Source: Pseudomonas kilonensis (GTDB taxonomy: Bacteria > Pseudomonadota > Gammaproteobacteria > Pseudomonadales > Pseudomonadaceae). From it: DNA of 64,000 nt. A model generated the notes under the pieces. The model had not been told where the DNA came from and ran no database searches. It saw only the letters and a program-made list of their open reading frames with translations. Made by a program: the position numbers and the translations under genes. The stretch is taken from positions 186,001 through 250,000 of the forward strand of contig NZ_LHVH01000017.1 of the NCBI RefSeq assembly GCF_001269885.1, in the 5' to 3' direction. Shown one piece after another: positions 35,699 through 45,161 of the stretch. The number at the start of each line of letters is the position of its first letter. Within the stretch, counting starts at the first letter, position 1.

Positions 35699-35790
35699 TG
35701 TGGGAGCAAAGCTTGCTCGCGATTGAGGTAAGCCAGCTAACAACGATATTGGCGACTCTACCGCTATCGCGAGCAAGCTTTGCTCCCACA
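35699..35790. repeat. REPIN (AGCAAAGCTTGCTCGCGAT subclass)
   Basis: Arms TGTGGGAGCAAAGCTTGCTC and GAGCAAGCTTTGCTCCCACA, 92 bases, between the tRNA terminator and the small convergent gene. Confidence 0.93.
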
Positions 35791-35820
35791 GACTTTATCT
35801 CTAGCTGACAAGTATTATCC

Positions 35821-36087
35821 CTAGGCAGGTTCCGCATCCAAGCGTCGGGCTATGACATCGAGCACGTCGCAACCATCCCTCAACGGAATGCAGCACAGCT
35901 GTGCAAAGTCCTGAAGGACCACTGAGTCGCTGGGAATGTCCCCTCGCATGGCGAGGTTCTCTAAAAGCTGGGTAACCGCGCGAATTCTATAGCCTGCCGT
36001 GTCGAGCAGGGTGTGCAAAGGCGCTGAGGTATCGACAAAGAGGGGTTGATCGTCGGCATTGCTGGTAAGAGCCATGTATCTATTCAT
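35821..36087 (-). CDS. Small DUF3077-like protein
   Basis: An 88-residue protein if started at 36087, where a GGAG site lies six bases upstream; earlier in-frame ATGs at 36129 and 36099 give up to 102 residues. The P-L-F-V-D-T-S-A-P-L-H-T-L-L-D-T-A opening and C-terminal helix resemble the DUF3077 family of small pseudomonad proteins. Function is unknown. It lies alone between a REPIN and the chemoreceptor region, in a more AT-rich stretch than its surroundings. Confidence 0.6.
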   Translation of the reverse strand: MNRYMALTSNADDQPLFVDTSAPLHTLLDTAGYRIRAVTQLLENLAMRGDIPSDSVVLQDFAQLCCIPLRDGCDVLDVIARRLDAEPA

Positions 36088-36129
36088 TCCAAACTCCATT
36101 TGATTGAGGACCTTCTTACCATTTGTCAT

Positions 36130-36430
36130 CGAGTCGCCAAACCCAAGCCGCTCTTACGAACGACGTTTGGACTATAGGGCCTCGCTGGAGAAATCATCAA
36201 TCAGATGATGAGTCAGAAAATTCTCTAAATTATGTGGGCGGGAAATGTCAGAAAATTCCCCGCAGCTATTGCCTCCCCCCGCCTTTTTTATCCCGCCCAA
36301 CCCACTCCGCGACCTGCATAACCCCGGTGCCTTCCAGACCCAAAGCTTTGTAACAATTAGACTAATGGTCTATAGCTCAAGGCATGGCTGCCGATAGGTA
36401 AGCTAATCCCCATGAAAGGAGTGACACCCC
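36130..36430. other. Intergenic region upstream of chemoreceptor
   Basis: About 300 bases, more AT-rich than the surroundings, with promoters for both the small minus-strand gene and the chemoreceptor. No RNA gene or repeat is seen. Confidence 0.4.
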
Positions 36431-38065
36431 ATGCTGCGGTTTTTTGCCGATCTGGGCTTTCGCTGGAAAATCACCCTTCCGATCGCATTCCTGGCTGTGT
36501 TGCTGGGGCTGATGGGGTGGGCGGGTATGCGCGGTATCGGTCAGGTGACTGAATCGAGCACGCAATTGACCAAACGTTATCTGCCGGCGATCAGCCTGTT
36601 GCTCAACGCCGACCGTGATCTTTATCAGGCTTTCGTTGCCGAGCGCAGCCTGCTGGATGGTCATGCAAACGAGCATTTGAAAGCGCTGAGCACCAGTCAT
36701 GGTGAGAATGCGAAGCAGGCTTATGACCGCGTGCAGAAATATGCGGCGATGCAGCCCGGTGCCGAGGCGCAGGCGTTGGTCAGTCAGTTCAATGACAGCT
36801 TCGGGAAATGGATGCAGGTTTCCCGGCGCGTCCTCGAACTGTCTGTAGGCGACCCGCAGGGCGCCAGCGCCCTGAGTTTTGGTGACAGCGAGCGCCTGTT
36901 CGAAACCATGCGCGACTCAATCGACAAGCTGGGTGAGCTGGAAGACGCGGCGTCGAATCGCGAAGGTGACGCAGCGATTGAAAAGGGTGAGACGGTCGGC
37001 GTGCATCAAGGCGCGATTCTGCTGATCGGCTTGCTCGGTTGCATCCTTGTGCTTGTTGCTCTGCCACTTGTGGTGTTGAGCCCTATGCGTCGTTTGCTGC
37101 ACCGCGTCGAGCAGATTGCCGAGGGTGGCGGCGATCTGAAAGGCCGTCTGGAGGTGCGTTCGGCCGATGAGCTGGGCCAGCTCGGCAGTGCTTTCAACCG
37201 TTTCCTCGACAAGTTGCAGCCCCTGATCGCCGAAGTTGGACGGGTGACCGGGGAGGTCGATTCCGCAGCGCGTGCCATGGCCGATATGGCCGCGACGAAT
37301 GACCGGTTGATCAGCAGCGAACATGCGGCGCTCGATCAGGTCAGTACCGCCGCCACCCAGATGAGTGCAGCGGTGCATGAAGTGGCGCATAACGCGGCGA
37401 ACGCCTCGGGGGCCGCGCAACAGGCGAGCAGTCAGTCTCGCGACGGCGCCGAGGTGGTCAGCAGCACCATCGAGTCGATTCGCCAGTTGGCCCAGGAAGT
37501 GGAAAGCGCCTCGGGCACGATCGAGGCATTGGCCCAGGAAACTTCCAGTATTGGCGCCGTGCTCGAGGTGATCCGTGGCATTGCCGAACAGACCAACCTG
37601 TTGGCGCTGAACGCTGCCATCGAAGCCGCGCGGGCCGGTGAGCAGGGCCGTGGTTTTGCCGTGGTGGCCGATGAAGTGAGGGCACTCGCGGCGCGCACAC
37701 AGGATTCGACCAAGGACATCCAGGTTCGCATCGAGCGGTTGCAGAGCGGTGTCGCCAAGGCTGTACAAGCCATGCATGTGGGCAGCAGCAAGGCCCGGGA
37801 CAGTGTCGAACGAGCCGCGGGCGTCGATCAGGTGCTCAGCGGTACCGGCGGTTCGATCCAGCGGATCAACGACATGGCCGCGCAAATCGCCAGTGCTTGC
37901 GAGGAACAGAGCAGCGTCACTGAGGAAATAGCCCGCAATATTTCTGACATCCGTGATCTGTCCAACGAGGCGGCATCCAATTCTGCCCAGAGCATGCAGG
38001 CCAGCCAACAGCTTTCCAGCCTGTCGAGAAACCTGGCAGAACTGACCGGCCGCTTCCGCACCTGA
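36431..38065 (+). CDS. Methyl-accepting chemotaxis protein
   Basis: A 544-residue chemoreceptor. N-terminal span about residues 12-34, a periplasmic four-helix-bundle sensor to about 190, second span about 193-215, HAMP (about 216-268), then a long signalling coiled coil with the conserved hairpin tip [16 protein letters not shown]. Ligand unknown. The downstream dioxygenase-like gene starts 13 bases after the stop, so they may be co-transcribed. Confidence 0.94.
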   Translation: MLRFFADLGFRWKITLPIAFLAVLLGLMGWAGMRGIGQVTESSTQLTKRYLPAISLLLNADRDLYQAFVAERSLLDGHANEHLKALSTSHGENAKQAYDRVQKYAAMQPGAEAQALVSQFNDSFGKWMQVSRRVLELSVGDPQGASALSFGDSERLFETMRDSIDKLGELEDAASNREGDAAIEKGETVGVHQGAILLIGLLGCILVLVALPLVVLSPMRRLLHRVEQIAEGGGDLKGRLEVRSADELGQLGSAFNRFLDKLQPLIAEVGRVTGEVDSAARAMADMAATNDRLISSEHAALDQVSTAATQMSAAVHEVAHNAANASGAAQQASSQSRDGAEVVSSTIESIRQLAQEVESASGTIEALAQETSSIGAVLEVIRGIAEQTNLLALNAAIEAARAGEQGRGFAVVADEVRALAARTQDSTKDIQVRIERLQSGVAKAVQAMHVGSSKARDSVERAAGVDQVLSGTGGSIQRINDMAAQIASACEEQSSVTEEIARNISDIRDLSNEAASNSAQSMQASQQLSSLSRNLAELTGRFRT

Positions 38066-38078
38066 AGCAGGTGGTGTC

Positions 38079-38825
38079 GTGTCTACTGACGACCATTTGC
38101 AAGCCCTGCATCAGGACGGTTTCGTCCTGATGCCCGGTGTGTTGGATGCCCGGCAGATCGCCGACCTGCGCCATGCCATCGACCAGTTGAAGCCCCGGCA
38201 TTGGGACTACAGCGGCGTCATCGATCATTACAAATGTGTGTTCAATCGCGGTCCATTCTGGCTGCCGTTCCTGGAGGTGGCCGGGGTGATCGAGCTGGCC
38301 GAGGCGGCCCTGGGCGATGATTGCCATGTCATTGGCCAAACGGCCTGGCGCTGCCATCCCGGTTTCGCAGGGGCACCGTTGCACCTGGATTACCTGGCGA
38401 TGGCATTGCCGCCAACGCTGTTGGACGACCCGGCTTTCGACCTGCCCATGCAGGTGTTTACCGCGCAGTTCTACCTGGATGACATCGACGCCGACTTGAG
38501 CCCGACGCAGGTGATTCCTGGCAGCCACAAGGCCGGCCGCGCGCCAGTGAAGGGCGAAACACAATGGCAAGGGCGCCCCGCGCAGCCGGTGCTGTGCCAG
38601 GCCGGCGATGTGCTGATCTTGCGCAGTGAGTTATGGCACGCCGGCAACGACAACCGCACCGTCGACCGTACGCGGTACATGCTCCAGGTGCACTACGGCC
38701 GGCGGATGGTCGCGCAGAAGTTCTCACCCTATCTGCACTGGCAGTTCAACCCTGCTGTCCTGGCGGCCGCGACACCTCGTCAGCGGCGGTTGTTGGGCGA
38801 TCACCAGGAAGCTGAATACGATTGA
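38079..38825 (+). CDS. Phytanoyl-CoA dioxygenase family protein
   Basis: A 248-residue Fe(II)/2-oxoglutarate-dependent dioxygenase-like protein. The H-x-D pair is in H-L-D-Y and the distal His in W-H-A-G-N-D-N, with a following R in R-T-R-Y. The GTG start at 38079 follows the chemoreceptor by 13 bases; no better ATG is nearby. Substrate unknown; the pairing with a chemoreceptor hints that the cell senses and modifies related compounds, but this is inference. Confidence 0.88.
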   Translation: MSTDDHLQALHQDGFVLMPGVLDARQIADLRHAIDQLKPRHWDYSGVIDHYKCVFNRGPFWLPFLEVAGVIELAEAALGDDCHVIGQTAWRCHPGFAGAPLHLDYLAMALPPTLLDDPAFDLPMQVFTAQFYLDDIDADLSPTQVIPGSHKAGRAPVKGETQWQGRPAQPVLCQAGDVLILRSELWHAGNDNRTVDRTRYMLQVHYGRRMVAQKFSPYLHWQFNPAVLAAATPRQRRLLGDHQEAEYD

Positions 38826-38836
38826 GCCTGGCTCAG

Positions 38837-39205
38837 TCAGATCCACACATCATTCACCGCCGTTCGCTCATTGGTTTGTTCGCCGGTATTGAGGACGCCA
38901 CGTGGTTCGATCAGCAGCAGTTTCACTTCGTGTGCGGCGCTGGGCTTGTGCTCGACACCTTTTTTGACCACGTACATTTCGCCCGGCCCTATGGTCACCG
39001 CACCGTCGGGAAAGTCGATACGCAACTCGCCCTCCAGCACGATGAAGGTTTCATCGGTGTCGGCGTGGGTGTGCCAGATGAATTCGCCTTCGAGCCGGAC
39101 GATCTTGAATTGGTAGTCATTCATTTCGGCCACGACTTTCGGTGCCCATTGTTCGTGGAACAGTGCGTATTTCTGAGCGAAGTTGATGGGGGCGTAGTGG
39201 GTCAT
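38837..39205 (-). CDS. Small cupin protein
   Basis: A 122-residue single-domain cupin. The metal-binding pattern G-E-F-I-W-H-T-H-A-D-T-D-E-T-F-I and the second motif P-G-E-M-Y-V-V-K-K-G-V-E-H are both present. It ends 11 bases from the dioxygenase on the opposite strand. Role unknown; small cupins of this type are often isomerases or binding proteins. Confidence 0.87.
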   Translation of the reverse strand: MTHYAPINFAQKYALFHEQWAPKVVAEMNDYQFKIVRLEGEFIWHTHADTDETFIVLEGELRIDFPDGAVTIGPGEMYVVKKGVEHKPSAAHEVKLLLIEPRGVLNTGEQTNERTAVNDVWI

Positions 39206-39307
39206 CGAGGCATGCTCCTCAGGTGGGTGGTGAGCTGTACCTTACTGTCGGAGCCTGGGTGCGTATTGGATGATCGTGCAGCTTTTTGCCGTGCGCAGCC
39301 TCTGCCT

Positions 39308-40114
39308 TCAGCGCAGCATTTTCAGCCAGCGTGCCGGTGAAATACCGAAGGCCTGGGTGTGCAGTCGGGTCATGTGGCTCTGATCGAAAAAACCACAGGC
39401 CAGGGCTACTTCGCTCAACGGCATGCCATGCAATACCAGGCGCCGGGCTTCGTTCAAGCGGCGCTGGGTGATGTAGCGATAGGGGCTGGTGCCGTAAAGT
39501 GCCCGGAAATCCCGGGACAGGCTCCATCGGTCCCTGCCGCTGGCCTGCACCAGGTCGTCCAGTGTGATCGCCTTGTGGAGGGCATCATGGATGAACAGGC
39601 GGGCACGCTCCGCCGCCGGGTAGTCGATCAGCCGCCGTCCACGCCGGCTGCCGGCTGCGATGTCGAGTGCCTGGGCCACATCGTAGATGGCGTCCTCTTC
39701 CTCCAGCGGATCGAGGGGATGATCCAGGCCTTTCAGGAGCCGACGGGTGGCGATGTTGAGGCGCGGGTCGCTGGATAATCCTCCTTCGATGAAGGGCAAT
39801 GGCTTGCCGCCCAGCACTTGCTGGATCAACGACGGTTCTATGTAGAGCATCCGGTAGCGAAAACCCTCGCTCGTCCCGGCTTCGCCGTCGTGCACCTCGT
39901 CCGGGTGCAGGACGACGGTGCCGCCGGGCTGGCTGTGGCGTTTGCTGTGGCGATAGTTGAAGCTCTGCACGCCGGAAAGTGTGATTCCGATGGCGTAGGT
40001 GTCGTGGCGATGGGTGGTGTAGCCATGCCCGCTGAAATAGGCCTCGATGCGTTCCATTTTCCTCGATTCGGGCGCCCGTACCAGCCAGTCGCGATTATGG
40101 ATTGATCGAGTCAT
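39308..40114 (-). CDS. AraC-family transcriptional regulator
   Basis: A 268-residue regulator: N-terminal cupin-like sensing domain (G-Y-T-T-H-R-H-D-T-Y-A-I-G with the usual histidines) and a C-terminal pair of helix-turn-helix motifs (about residues 165-265), with the second one reading S-E-V-A-L-A-C-G-F-F-D-Q-S-H. The start at 40114 gives M-T-R-S-I-H-N-R; longer frames run into the repeat upstream. Target genes are not evident; the nearest gene is the cupin downstream. Confidence 0.9.
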   Translation of the reverse strand: MTRSIHNRDWLVRAPESRKMERIEAYFSGHGYTTHRHDTYAIGITLSGVQSFNYRHSKRHSQPGGTVVLHPDEVHDGEAGTSEGFRYRMLYIEPSLIQQVLGGKPLPFIEGGLSSDPRLNIATRRLLKGLDHPLDPLEEEDAIYDVAQALDIAAGSRRGRRLIDYPAAERARLFIHDALHKAITLDDLVQASGRDRWSLSRDFRALYGTSPYRYITQRRLNEARRLVLHGMPLSEVALACGFFDQSHMTRLHTQAFGISPARWLKMLR

Positions 40115-40230
40115 TGCACCAGCCTCCTGCTTTTGTCCGCATACCCTACCTGCCGGATGACCTTCGTCACAGCAAAAAAGCTGAACCTGTGCTGGAGATT
40201 GCTCCCGCAAGGCTGCGCCCATAGACGCTG

Positions 40231-40334
40231 TGTAGGAGCTGTCGAGTGCAACGAGGCTGCGATCTTTTCCCAGACACTTGAATCTCAGGCGAAAGATCAA
40301 GATCAAGAGATCGCAGGCTTCGCCAGCTCCTACA
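40231..40334. repeat. 104 bp imperfect palindrome, copy 1
   Basis: Begins TGTAGGAGCTGTCGAGTGCA and ends GCCAGCTCCTACA. The ends are inverted repeats, and the inner AAAGATC/GATCTTT and CGCAGGCTTCG/CGAGGCTGCG segments pair too. It matches the element at 63627-63730 over nearly all positions outside a central stretch of about 20 bases and has exactly the same length. It is unlike the TGTGGGAGC REP family. Confidence 0.9.
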
Positions 40335-40351
40335 GAGCCTACGCGGCGCTG

Positions 40352-40543
40352 TTAGATCTCCTTCACAGGCGTTTCACCCTGGACATTCTTGATCAGCCCG
40401 ATGACGTGAAGGCAGTCACTCTTGTTCACATAGGATTCGCCACTGGCGATCGTTTCGTGGTTGCCGGCTCTCAAGCGCCAGCGCCATTGGCCTTTTCCGG
40501 TGCTCGGGGTGCCTCGGGTCTGTCGATAGATTTCAAAATACAT
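40352..40543 (-). CDS. DUF1508 (YegP-like) small protein
   Basis: A 63-residue single DUF1508 module. The pattern F-E-I-Y-R ... W-R-W-R-L-R-A-G-N-H-E-T-I-A-S-G-E-S-Y shows the typical ligand-like fold of this family. Members with two copies exist (YegP); this has one. Function is unknown. It lies alone between the palindromic repeat and the LysR gene. Confidence 0.82.
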   Translation of the reverse strand: MYFEIYRQTRGTPSTGKGQWRWRLRAGNHETIASGESYVNKSDCLHVIGLIKNVQGETPVKEI

Positions 40544-40762
40544 CGGTTCGCTCCCTGCGATTCATTCAGTCAAGACATGCGTTGGACATGTGGCTGCCAG
40601 CCTAGCCAAGTGGGAGGTTTTGGCTACGGGAAATTCGTTTCCAATGGTTATCGAATATTGCGGGCATGAGAACACGCGATCGGGAAGTGAGCCCTTTTGC
40701 GCATAGACGCGCAACCCTTGGCGTTTCTACACTGCAGCCAATCAAGGGATCGAGGGCAGTGA

Positions 40763-41686
40763 ATGAACCGCAACGAATTGCGCAAGGCCGACATCAACCT
40801 GATGGTGGTTTTCGAAACGCTGATGCTTGAGCGTAACGTGACGCGGGTGGCGGAAAAACTGTTCCTGGGCCAACCGACCATCAGTTCGGCTCTCAATCGG
40901 TTGCGCAAGATGTTCAACGACCCGCTGTTCATTCGCGTCGGCCACCGCATGGAGCCGACGGCCCGGGCCGAGGAAATCATCCGGCACCTATCACCGGCGC
41001 TCGATTCGCTGTCGGTGGCTTTGAGCCTGACCCACGATTTCGACCCCACCAGCAGTACCATGACGTTTCGTATCGGCCTGTCGGACGACGTCGAGTTCGG
41101 CCTGCTGCCGCCCCTGTTGAGCAGCCTGCGGCAAGAGGCGCCGCACATCGTGTTCGTGGTCCAGCACGTCGATTACTGGCGCATCCCCGATCTGCTGGCA
41201 TCGGGCGACATCACCGTGGGCATCAGCCAGACGCGCGGTCTGCCGGCCAACGCCAAGCGCAAATTGTTGCGACACATCCAGCCCCGCGTGTTGCGCGCCG
41301 ATGCATCGGACACACCACTGACCCTGGACGAGTACTGCGCCCGGCCTCATGTGCTGGTGTCCCATACCGCGAACGTCGCCGGGTTTGCCGATGAATGGCT
41401 GGCCGAGATCGGACGCACGCGCCAGGTCGTGCTGTCGGTGCCGCAATACAGCGCATTGCCGGCGTTGTTGGCCGGCACTGACCTGATCGCCAGCCTGCCG
41501 GACTATACCGCCGTCGCCATGGCCGCCTCGGGCCAACTGTTCAACGAACCCTTTCCTTTCAAGACCCCGACCCTGGATTTGTCCATGGTCTGGCTGAGCC
41601 ATGTCGACAGTGACCCGGCCGAACGCTGGTTGCGATCGCGGCTGGAGGCGTTCATGGGCGAGCACGTTGTCTCGGCGCAACCTTGA
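40763..41686 (+). CDS. LysR-family transcriptional regulator (1)
   Basis: A 307-residue LysR regulator. The winged helix-turn-helix occupies about residues 8-66 (N-V-T-R-V-A-E-K-L-F-L-G-Q-P-T-I-S-S-A-L), followed by the linker helix and a periplasmic-binding-protein-like effector domain. The N-terminal M-N-R-N-E-L-R-K-A-D-I-N-L and C-terminal shape recall the NodD/NahR-type branch. The adjacent isomerase gene downstream in the same direction is a possible partner or target. Confidence 0.9.
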   Translation: MNRNELRKADINLMVVFETLMLERNVTRVAEKLFLGQPTISSALNRLRKMFNDPLFIRVGHRMEPTARAEEIIRHLSPALDSLSVALSLTHDFDPTSSTMTFRIGLSDDVEFGLLPPLLSSLRQEAPHIVFVVQHVDYWRIPDLLASGDITVGISQTRGLPANAKRKLLRHIQPRVLRADASDTPLTLDEYCARPHVLVSHTANVAGFADEWLAEIGRTRQVVLSVPQYSALPALLAGTDLIASLPDYTAVAMAASGQLFNEPFPFKTPTLDLSMVWLSHVDSDPAERWLRSRLEAFMGEHVVSAQP

Positions 41687-41789
41687 GCCCGTGAAACGAC
41701 GAAACAAAACCTGCCCCAAAGAATAAAGTCGAGGTAAGGTTGTGGCGGCTGAAACCACCTCGTCATATTTTCGAATCGGAGTCGAACAC

Positions 41790-42155
41790 ATGCCTCACCT
41801 GCACATGGAGTACACCGCCAACCTGCCCGAGCTGAAGGCCGATGTCGCACTGTTGCGCCTGAACAATGCGCTGGTGGCCTCCGGTCAATTCGCCGCCGAG
41901 CTGGACATCAAGAGCCGTGCCGTGAAGCTCGAGACTTTCCGGGTGGGCACGGGGCTGGGCGAACGGGGCTTCGTGCACGTGAAGCTGGCCTTGCTGAGCG
42001 GCCGCTCGCCGGAAATCAAGAAACAACTGGCCGATAACCTGCTGGCCGTGATCCAGGAACTGGGGCCATGGCCGGCCGACGTTAGCGTGCAACTGTGCGT
42101 GGAAATCCTCGACATCGATCGAGGCCCGTATGCCAAGGCCTTGATCGGTCAATGA
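41790..42155 (+). CDS. 5-Carboxymethyl-2-hydroxymuconate delta-isomerase family protein
   Basis: A 121-residue protein of the CHMI family (HpaF-like), trimeric tautomerase-fold enzymes that use the N-terminal Pro2 as base. The start at 41790 gives M-P-H-L-H-M-E-Y, with Pro2 in place; a longer frame would bury it. Homologues act in homoprotocatechuate breakdown, but no other genes of that pathway are near, so the substrate here is uncertain. Confidence 0.87.
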   Translation: MPHLHMEYTANLPELKADVALLRLNNALVASGQFAAELDIKSRAVKLETFRVGTGLGERGFVHVKLALLSGRSPEIKKQLADNLLAVIQELGPWPADVSVQLCVEILDIDRGPYAKALIGQ

Positions 42156-42158
42156 CGA

Positions 42159-43091
42159 TCAGGTGTCGCGGACGGTGCAGGCCTTGATGATCTGTTCGCG
42201 TAGCCAGGCGTTGGCACTGTCCTGATCGACGGCCAGGCTCCACTGCATGTTCAAGGTAAACCCCGGCAGGCCCTGGGGCACTTCGTGGTGATTGAAAATC
42301 GCCTCGTTGGCCAGCAGTTTCTGGATGCGGCGGGGCAGGGTGAGGATGAAGTCGGTGCCGGTGATCATCTTCAGTGCGGCGCCGTAGCTATTGGCGCGAG
42401 CGGCAATCTGGCGTTGATGCGCCTGCTGCGACAGCCAACCGTCCACCATGTTGGTCGCTGACGTCCAAGGCGTCGGAAACACGTGTCGGCGCCGTACGAA
42501 AGACTGAAGGCTCAGTTGCGGCTCAAGTGGCGTTGCCCGTTTATCCACGACACAAACCAGGTCCTCCTCCAGCAACTGCCGGGATTTGAAATCGGCATGG
42601 TTGCTGTGGAAGTTCGGGCCGAAGCAGATCACCAGGTCGAGGCTGCCGTCGCGTAATTCTTCGGCGGGAATGTCGGCTTCGAGCTTGTGCACGTTCACCG
42701 CCACCGGCAGATTGGCATAATCGAAGCCTCGCAGCAGTGGCGGCAGGATCAGTTGTTCGAAATATTCCGGTGCGCAAATATTGAAGGTAATGGCTTGCCG
42801 CGTCGGATCAAAAGTTGGCGTTCCGGCATGGCACAGGTTGATGCTTTGTAAAATGGCGCGCACGTGATCGTACATGCCCTCGGCCTTATAGGTGGGGCGC
42901 ATGCCGGTGCGGGTGTTGATGAATAGCTCGTCTTCGAAACAGGTTCGCAGTTTCTTGAGGCAATAACTGACGGTTGACTGACTGACGCACAATGCCTCGG
43001 ACACGCCGGTGACACTGCTTTGCTCGTACACGGCGCTAAACACCATGAGGTCTTGCATGTCGAGCTTTCTGAGGGAGTTACTGTTCAGCAT
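42159..43091 (-). CDS. LysR-family transcriptional regulator (2)
   Basis: A 310-residue LysR regulator with helix-turn-helix about residues 12-70 (S-S-V-T-G-V-S-E-A-L-C-V-S-Q-S-T-V-S-Y-C) and an effector domain. It ends three bases from the isomerase gene on the opposite strand. A perfect 10 base palindrome (TTTGCGCAAA, 43126-43135) lies about 35 bases upstream of its start and could be an operator. It points away from the glutamine-synthetase-like gene and may control it. Confidence 0.9.
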   Translation of the reverse strand: MLNSNSLRKLDMQDLMVFSAVYEQSSVTGVSEALCVSQSTVSYCLKKLRTCFEDELFINTRTGMRPTYKAEGMYDHVRAILQSINLCHAGTPTFDPTRQAITFNICAPEYFEQLILPPLLRGFDYANLPVAVNVHKLEADIPAEELRDGSLDLVICFGPNFHSNHADFKSRQLLEEDLVCVVDKRATPLEPQLSLQSFVRRRHVFPTPWTSATNMVDGWLSQQAHQRQIAARANSYGAALKMITGTDFILTLPRRIQKLLANEAIFNHHEVPQGLPGFTLNMQWSLAVDQDSANAWLREQIIKACTVRDT

Positions 43092-43612
43092 CCGTTCTGT
43101 CTCTCGCTGTGCTCCTTGCGCGGATTTTGCGCAAACCAGGCTGACGATCCTAACGGAACGAACGTGCCAAGAGAATGCCAGGCAGGCGCTTTCATGGTCG
43201 GGAACGGGACAGATAATGTAGGGAACACGACGTGTCGATCAACGACTGTTTGGTTTATCTATGTTTAGTTCGCTGCGATCCAAGCTCCATCAAATCCAGG
43301 TTTAACCTCCCAGGGGGTCGTGGGACGCTTGCCCGATGTGTTTCCTGTGATGCGCTCATGGACGGTTGGCCCCTGGCATTCCAATACCCTTCATCTGCCG
43401 CGGTCGATCCGGTCGGCAGGTTCACGCCTGCCATGGCCCCAACCCTCAGTGCGTTGCCCTCCGAGCTGGCCTTTTGGGCGCTCTGGCATTGCCGTCACGC
43501 CCGTCCTCCAGATATTCGTATTACCTGTTGATCACTCACGGTGCTCGCGCAATGGCGAGCACAGACTGACGGCGCCTTGTCGCCCGTCCGACATGGAAAT
43601 ACGAGCCTTCTC
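43092..43612. other. Divergent intergenic region LysR / glutamine-synthetase-like gene
   Basis: 521 bases without a credible gene; short open frames lack coding character and binding sites. It contains the palindrome at 43126-43135 and must carry promoters for both divergent genes. Confidence 0.5.
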
Positions 43613-44995
43613 ATGAGCCTTGCCAAGATTTCTTTCGCACCCGTGCAACACGCCGAGGCGTTCCTTGCCCAGAACCCCGATATCGAACTGTTCGAACTGT
43701 TCATCCTCGACAATAACGGTGTGCCCCGGGGCAAGTTGTTGCATCGGGACGAGCTGCTGGCGGTCTTCGAAAGTGGTCGGCCACTGCCCAGTACAATTCT
43801 CGGGCTGACCGTCAATGGCGATGATGTGGAAAATTCCGGACTGGTGTGGGACGTCGGTGACATCGATTGCCGTGCCTATCCCCTCAGCGGCAGCTTGCAG
43901 CGCATGCCGTGGCGATTGATGCCCACGGCCGCCGTGCAGGTCAGCATGCATCCCCAGGAGGGCATGCCGGCGACAATCGCCGATCCGCGTTATTTGCTCA
44001 GCCAGGTGATCGAGGCCTTGCAGGCCGACGGTTATTACCCGGTGATGGCGGCGGAGCTGGAGTTCTATCTGCTGGACGCGCAACGCGACAGCCACGGTCG
44101 GCCACAGCCGGCGCGGGACGCCGACGGTGGCCGACCGCGTGCCACCCAGGTCTACGGTTTGCGCGAGCTGGAGCAGATCGAGCCGTTCCTGGCCGACTTG
44201 TACGCTGCGTGCAAGCTGCAAGGCATTCCGGCCCGGACCGCCATTTCCGAATACGCACCGGGGCAAGTGGAGATCACCCTTGAACACCGCAGCGATGCCT
44301 TGCAAGCCATGGATGAAGCGGTGCGCTACAAGCGCCTGGTCAAGGGTGTGGCCCACAAGCACGGCATGCAGGCGTGCTTCATGGCCAAGCCGTTCGATCA
44401 CTTGGCGGGCTCTGGCATGCACATGCATGTCAGCCTGGCGGACCGCGATGGCCACAACCTGTTTGCCAGTGAAGCCGCCGACGGCACGCCGCTGTTGCGC
44501 CAGGCAGTGGGTGGGATGCTCGACACCTTGCTCGATTCGCTGTTGATGTTTTGTCCGAACGCCAACTCCTACCGGCGATTCCAAAGCAACAGCTACGCAC
44601 CGCTGGCGGCGACCTGGGGCGTGGACAACCGTACCGTGAGCCTGAGGGTGCCCGGCGGTCCGGCGTTCTCGCGCCACATCGAGCATCGTATCTGCGGCGC
44701 TGATGCCAACCCTTACCTGGCGGCGGCGGCGATATTGGCCGGCATTCATCGCGGTATCCGTGAACAGTGCGATCCCGGGAAACCTGTCGAAGGCAACGGC
44801 TACGCCCAAGCGACCGAGTTGCTGCCCACTGACTGGCTCACCACCCTGCGTGCCCTTGAGGCATCGGCCTGGGCGCGAGAAGCGTTTGGCGATGAGTTTC
44901 TTGGCGTTTATCTGGCGGTCAAGCGCGCCGAGTACCGTCAATTCATGGGGGAAGTCGGGGAGCAGGATTGGCGCTGGTATCTGAATCAAGCTTGA
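43613..44995 (+). CDS. Glutamine-synthetase-like gamma-glutamyl ligase (PuuA/SpuI type)
   Basis: A 460-residue glutamine synthetase family protein that lacks features of the housekeeping GlnA and resembles gamma-glutamylpolyamine synthetases. The N-terminal block I-E-L-F-E-L-F-I-L-D-N-N-G, the metal/ATP motif G-M-H-M-H-V-S and the R-F-Q-S-N-S-Y-A-P block are visible. The ATG at 43613 is preferred over an upstream frame because it begins the usual N-terminus. By family it adds glutamate to an amine so the amine can be used as nitrogen or carbon source. No puuBCD-like partners are adjacent. Confidence 0.88.
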   Translation: MSLAKISFAPVQHAEAFLAQNPDIELFELFILDNNGVPRGKLLHRDELLAVFESGRPLPSTILGLTVNGDDVENSGLVWDVGDIDCRAYPLSGSLQRMPWRLMPTAAVQVSMHPQEGMPATIADPRYLLSQVIEALQADGYYPVMAAELEFYLLDAQRDSHGRPQPARDADGGRPRATQVYGLRELEQIEPFLADLYAACKLQGIPARTAISEYAPGQVEITLEHRSDALQAMDEAVRYKRLVKGVAHKHGMQACFMAKPFDHLAGSGMHMHVSLADRDGHNLFASEAADGTPLLRQAVGGMLDTLLDSLLMFCPNANSYRRFQSNSYAPLAATWGVDNRTVSLRVPGGPAFSRHIEHRICGADANPYLAAAAILAGIHRGIREQCDPGKPVEGNGYAQATELLPTDWLTTLRALEASAWAREAFGDEFLGVYLAVKRAEYRQFMGEVGEQDWRWYLNQA

Positions 44996-45161
44996 AACCG
45001 GCTGGCGGCGGGTTTTTTAAATAATTATTTAGTGGCAACTTTTTCACGAAAAATTGATGGTGGGCTACCTAAAGTTTGTGTTGCCGTAGGGAACGATCTT
45101 TTCACACGTTTCCTGCGGCCCTTCTTTTTAAAGAGCAACTTTCAGGAAGCCGTCAATCATC

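Noticed and set aside
35524..36430. tRNA-Ser as an integration site of a genomic island
   Set aside because: No integrase and no direct repeat of the tRNA 3' end was seen downstream within the window.
43532..44989. 485-codon open frame antisense to the glutamine-synthetase-like gene
   Set aside because: The sense protein has clear family motifs across its length, while the antisense frame has none.
44996..45161. PmrA box upstream of eptA and terminator after the glutamine-synthetase-like gene
   Set aside because: AT-rich segments and a weak hairpin are present, but neither matches well enough to be called.
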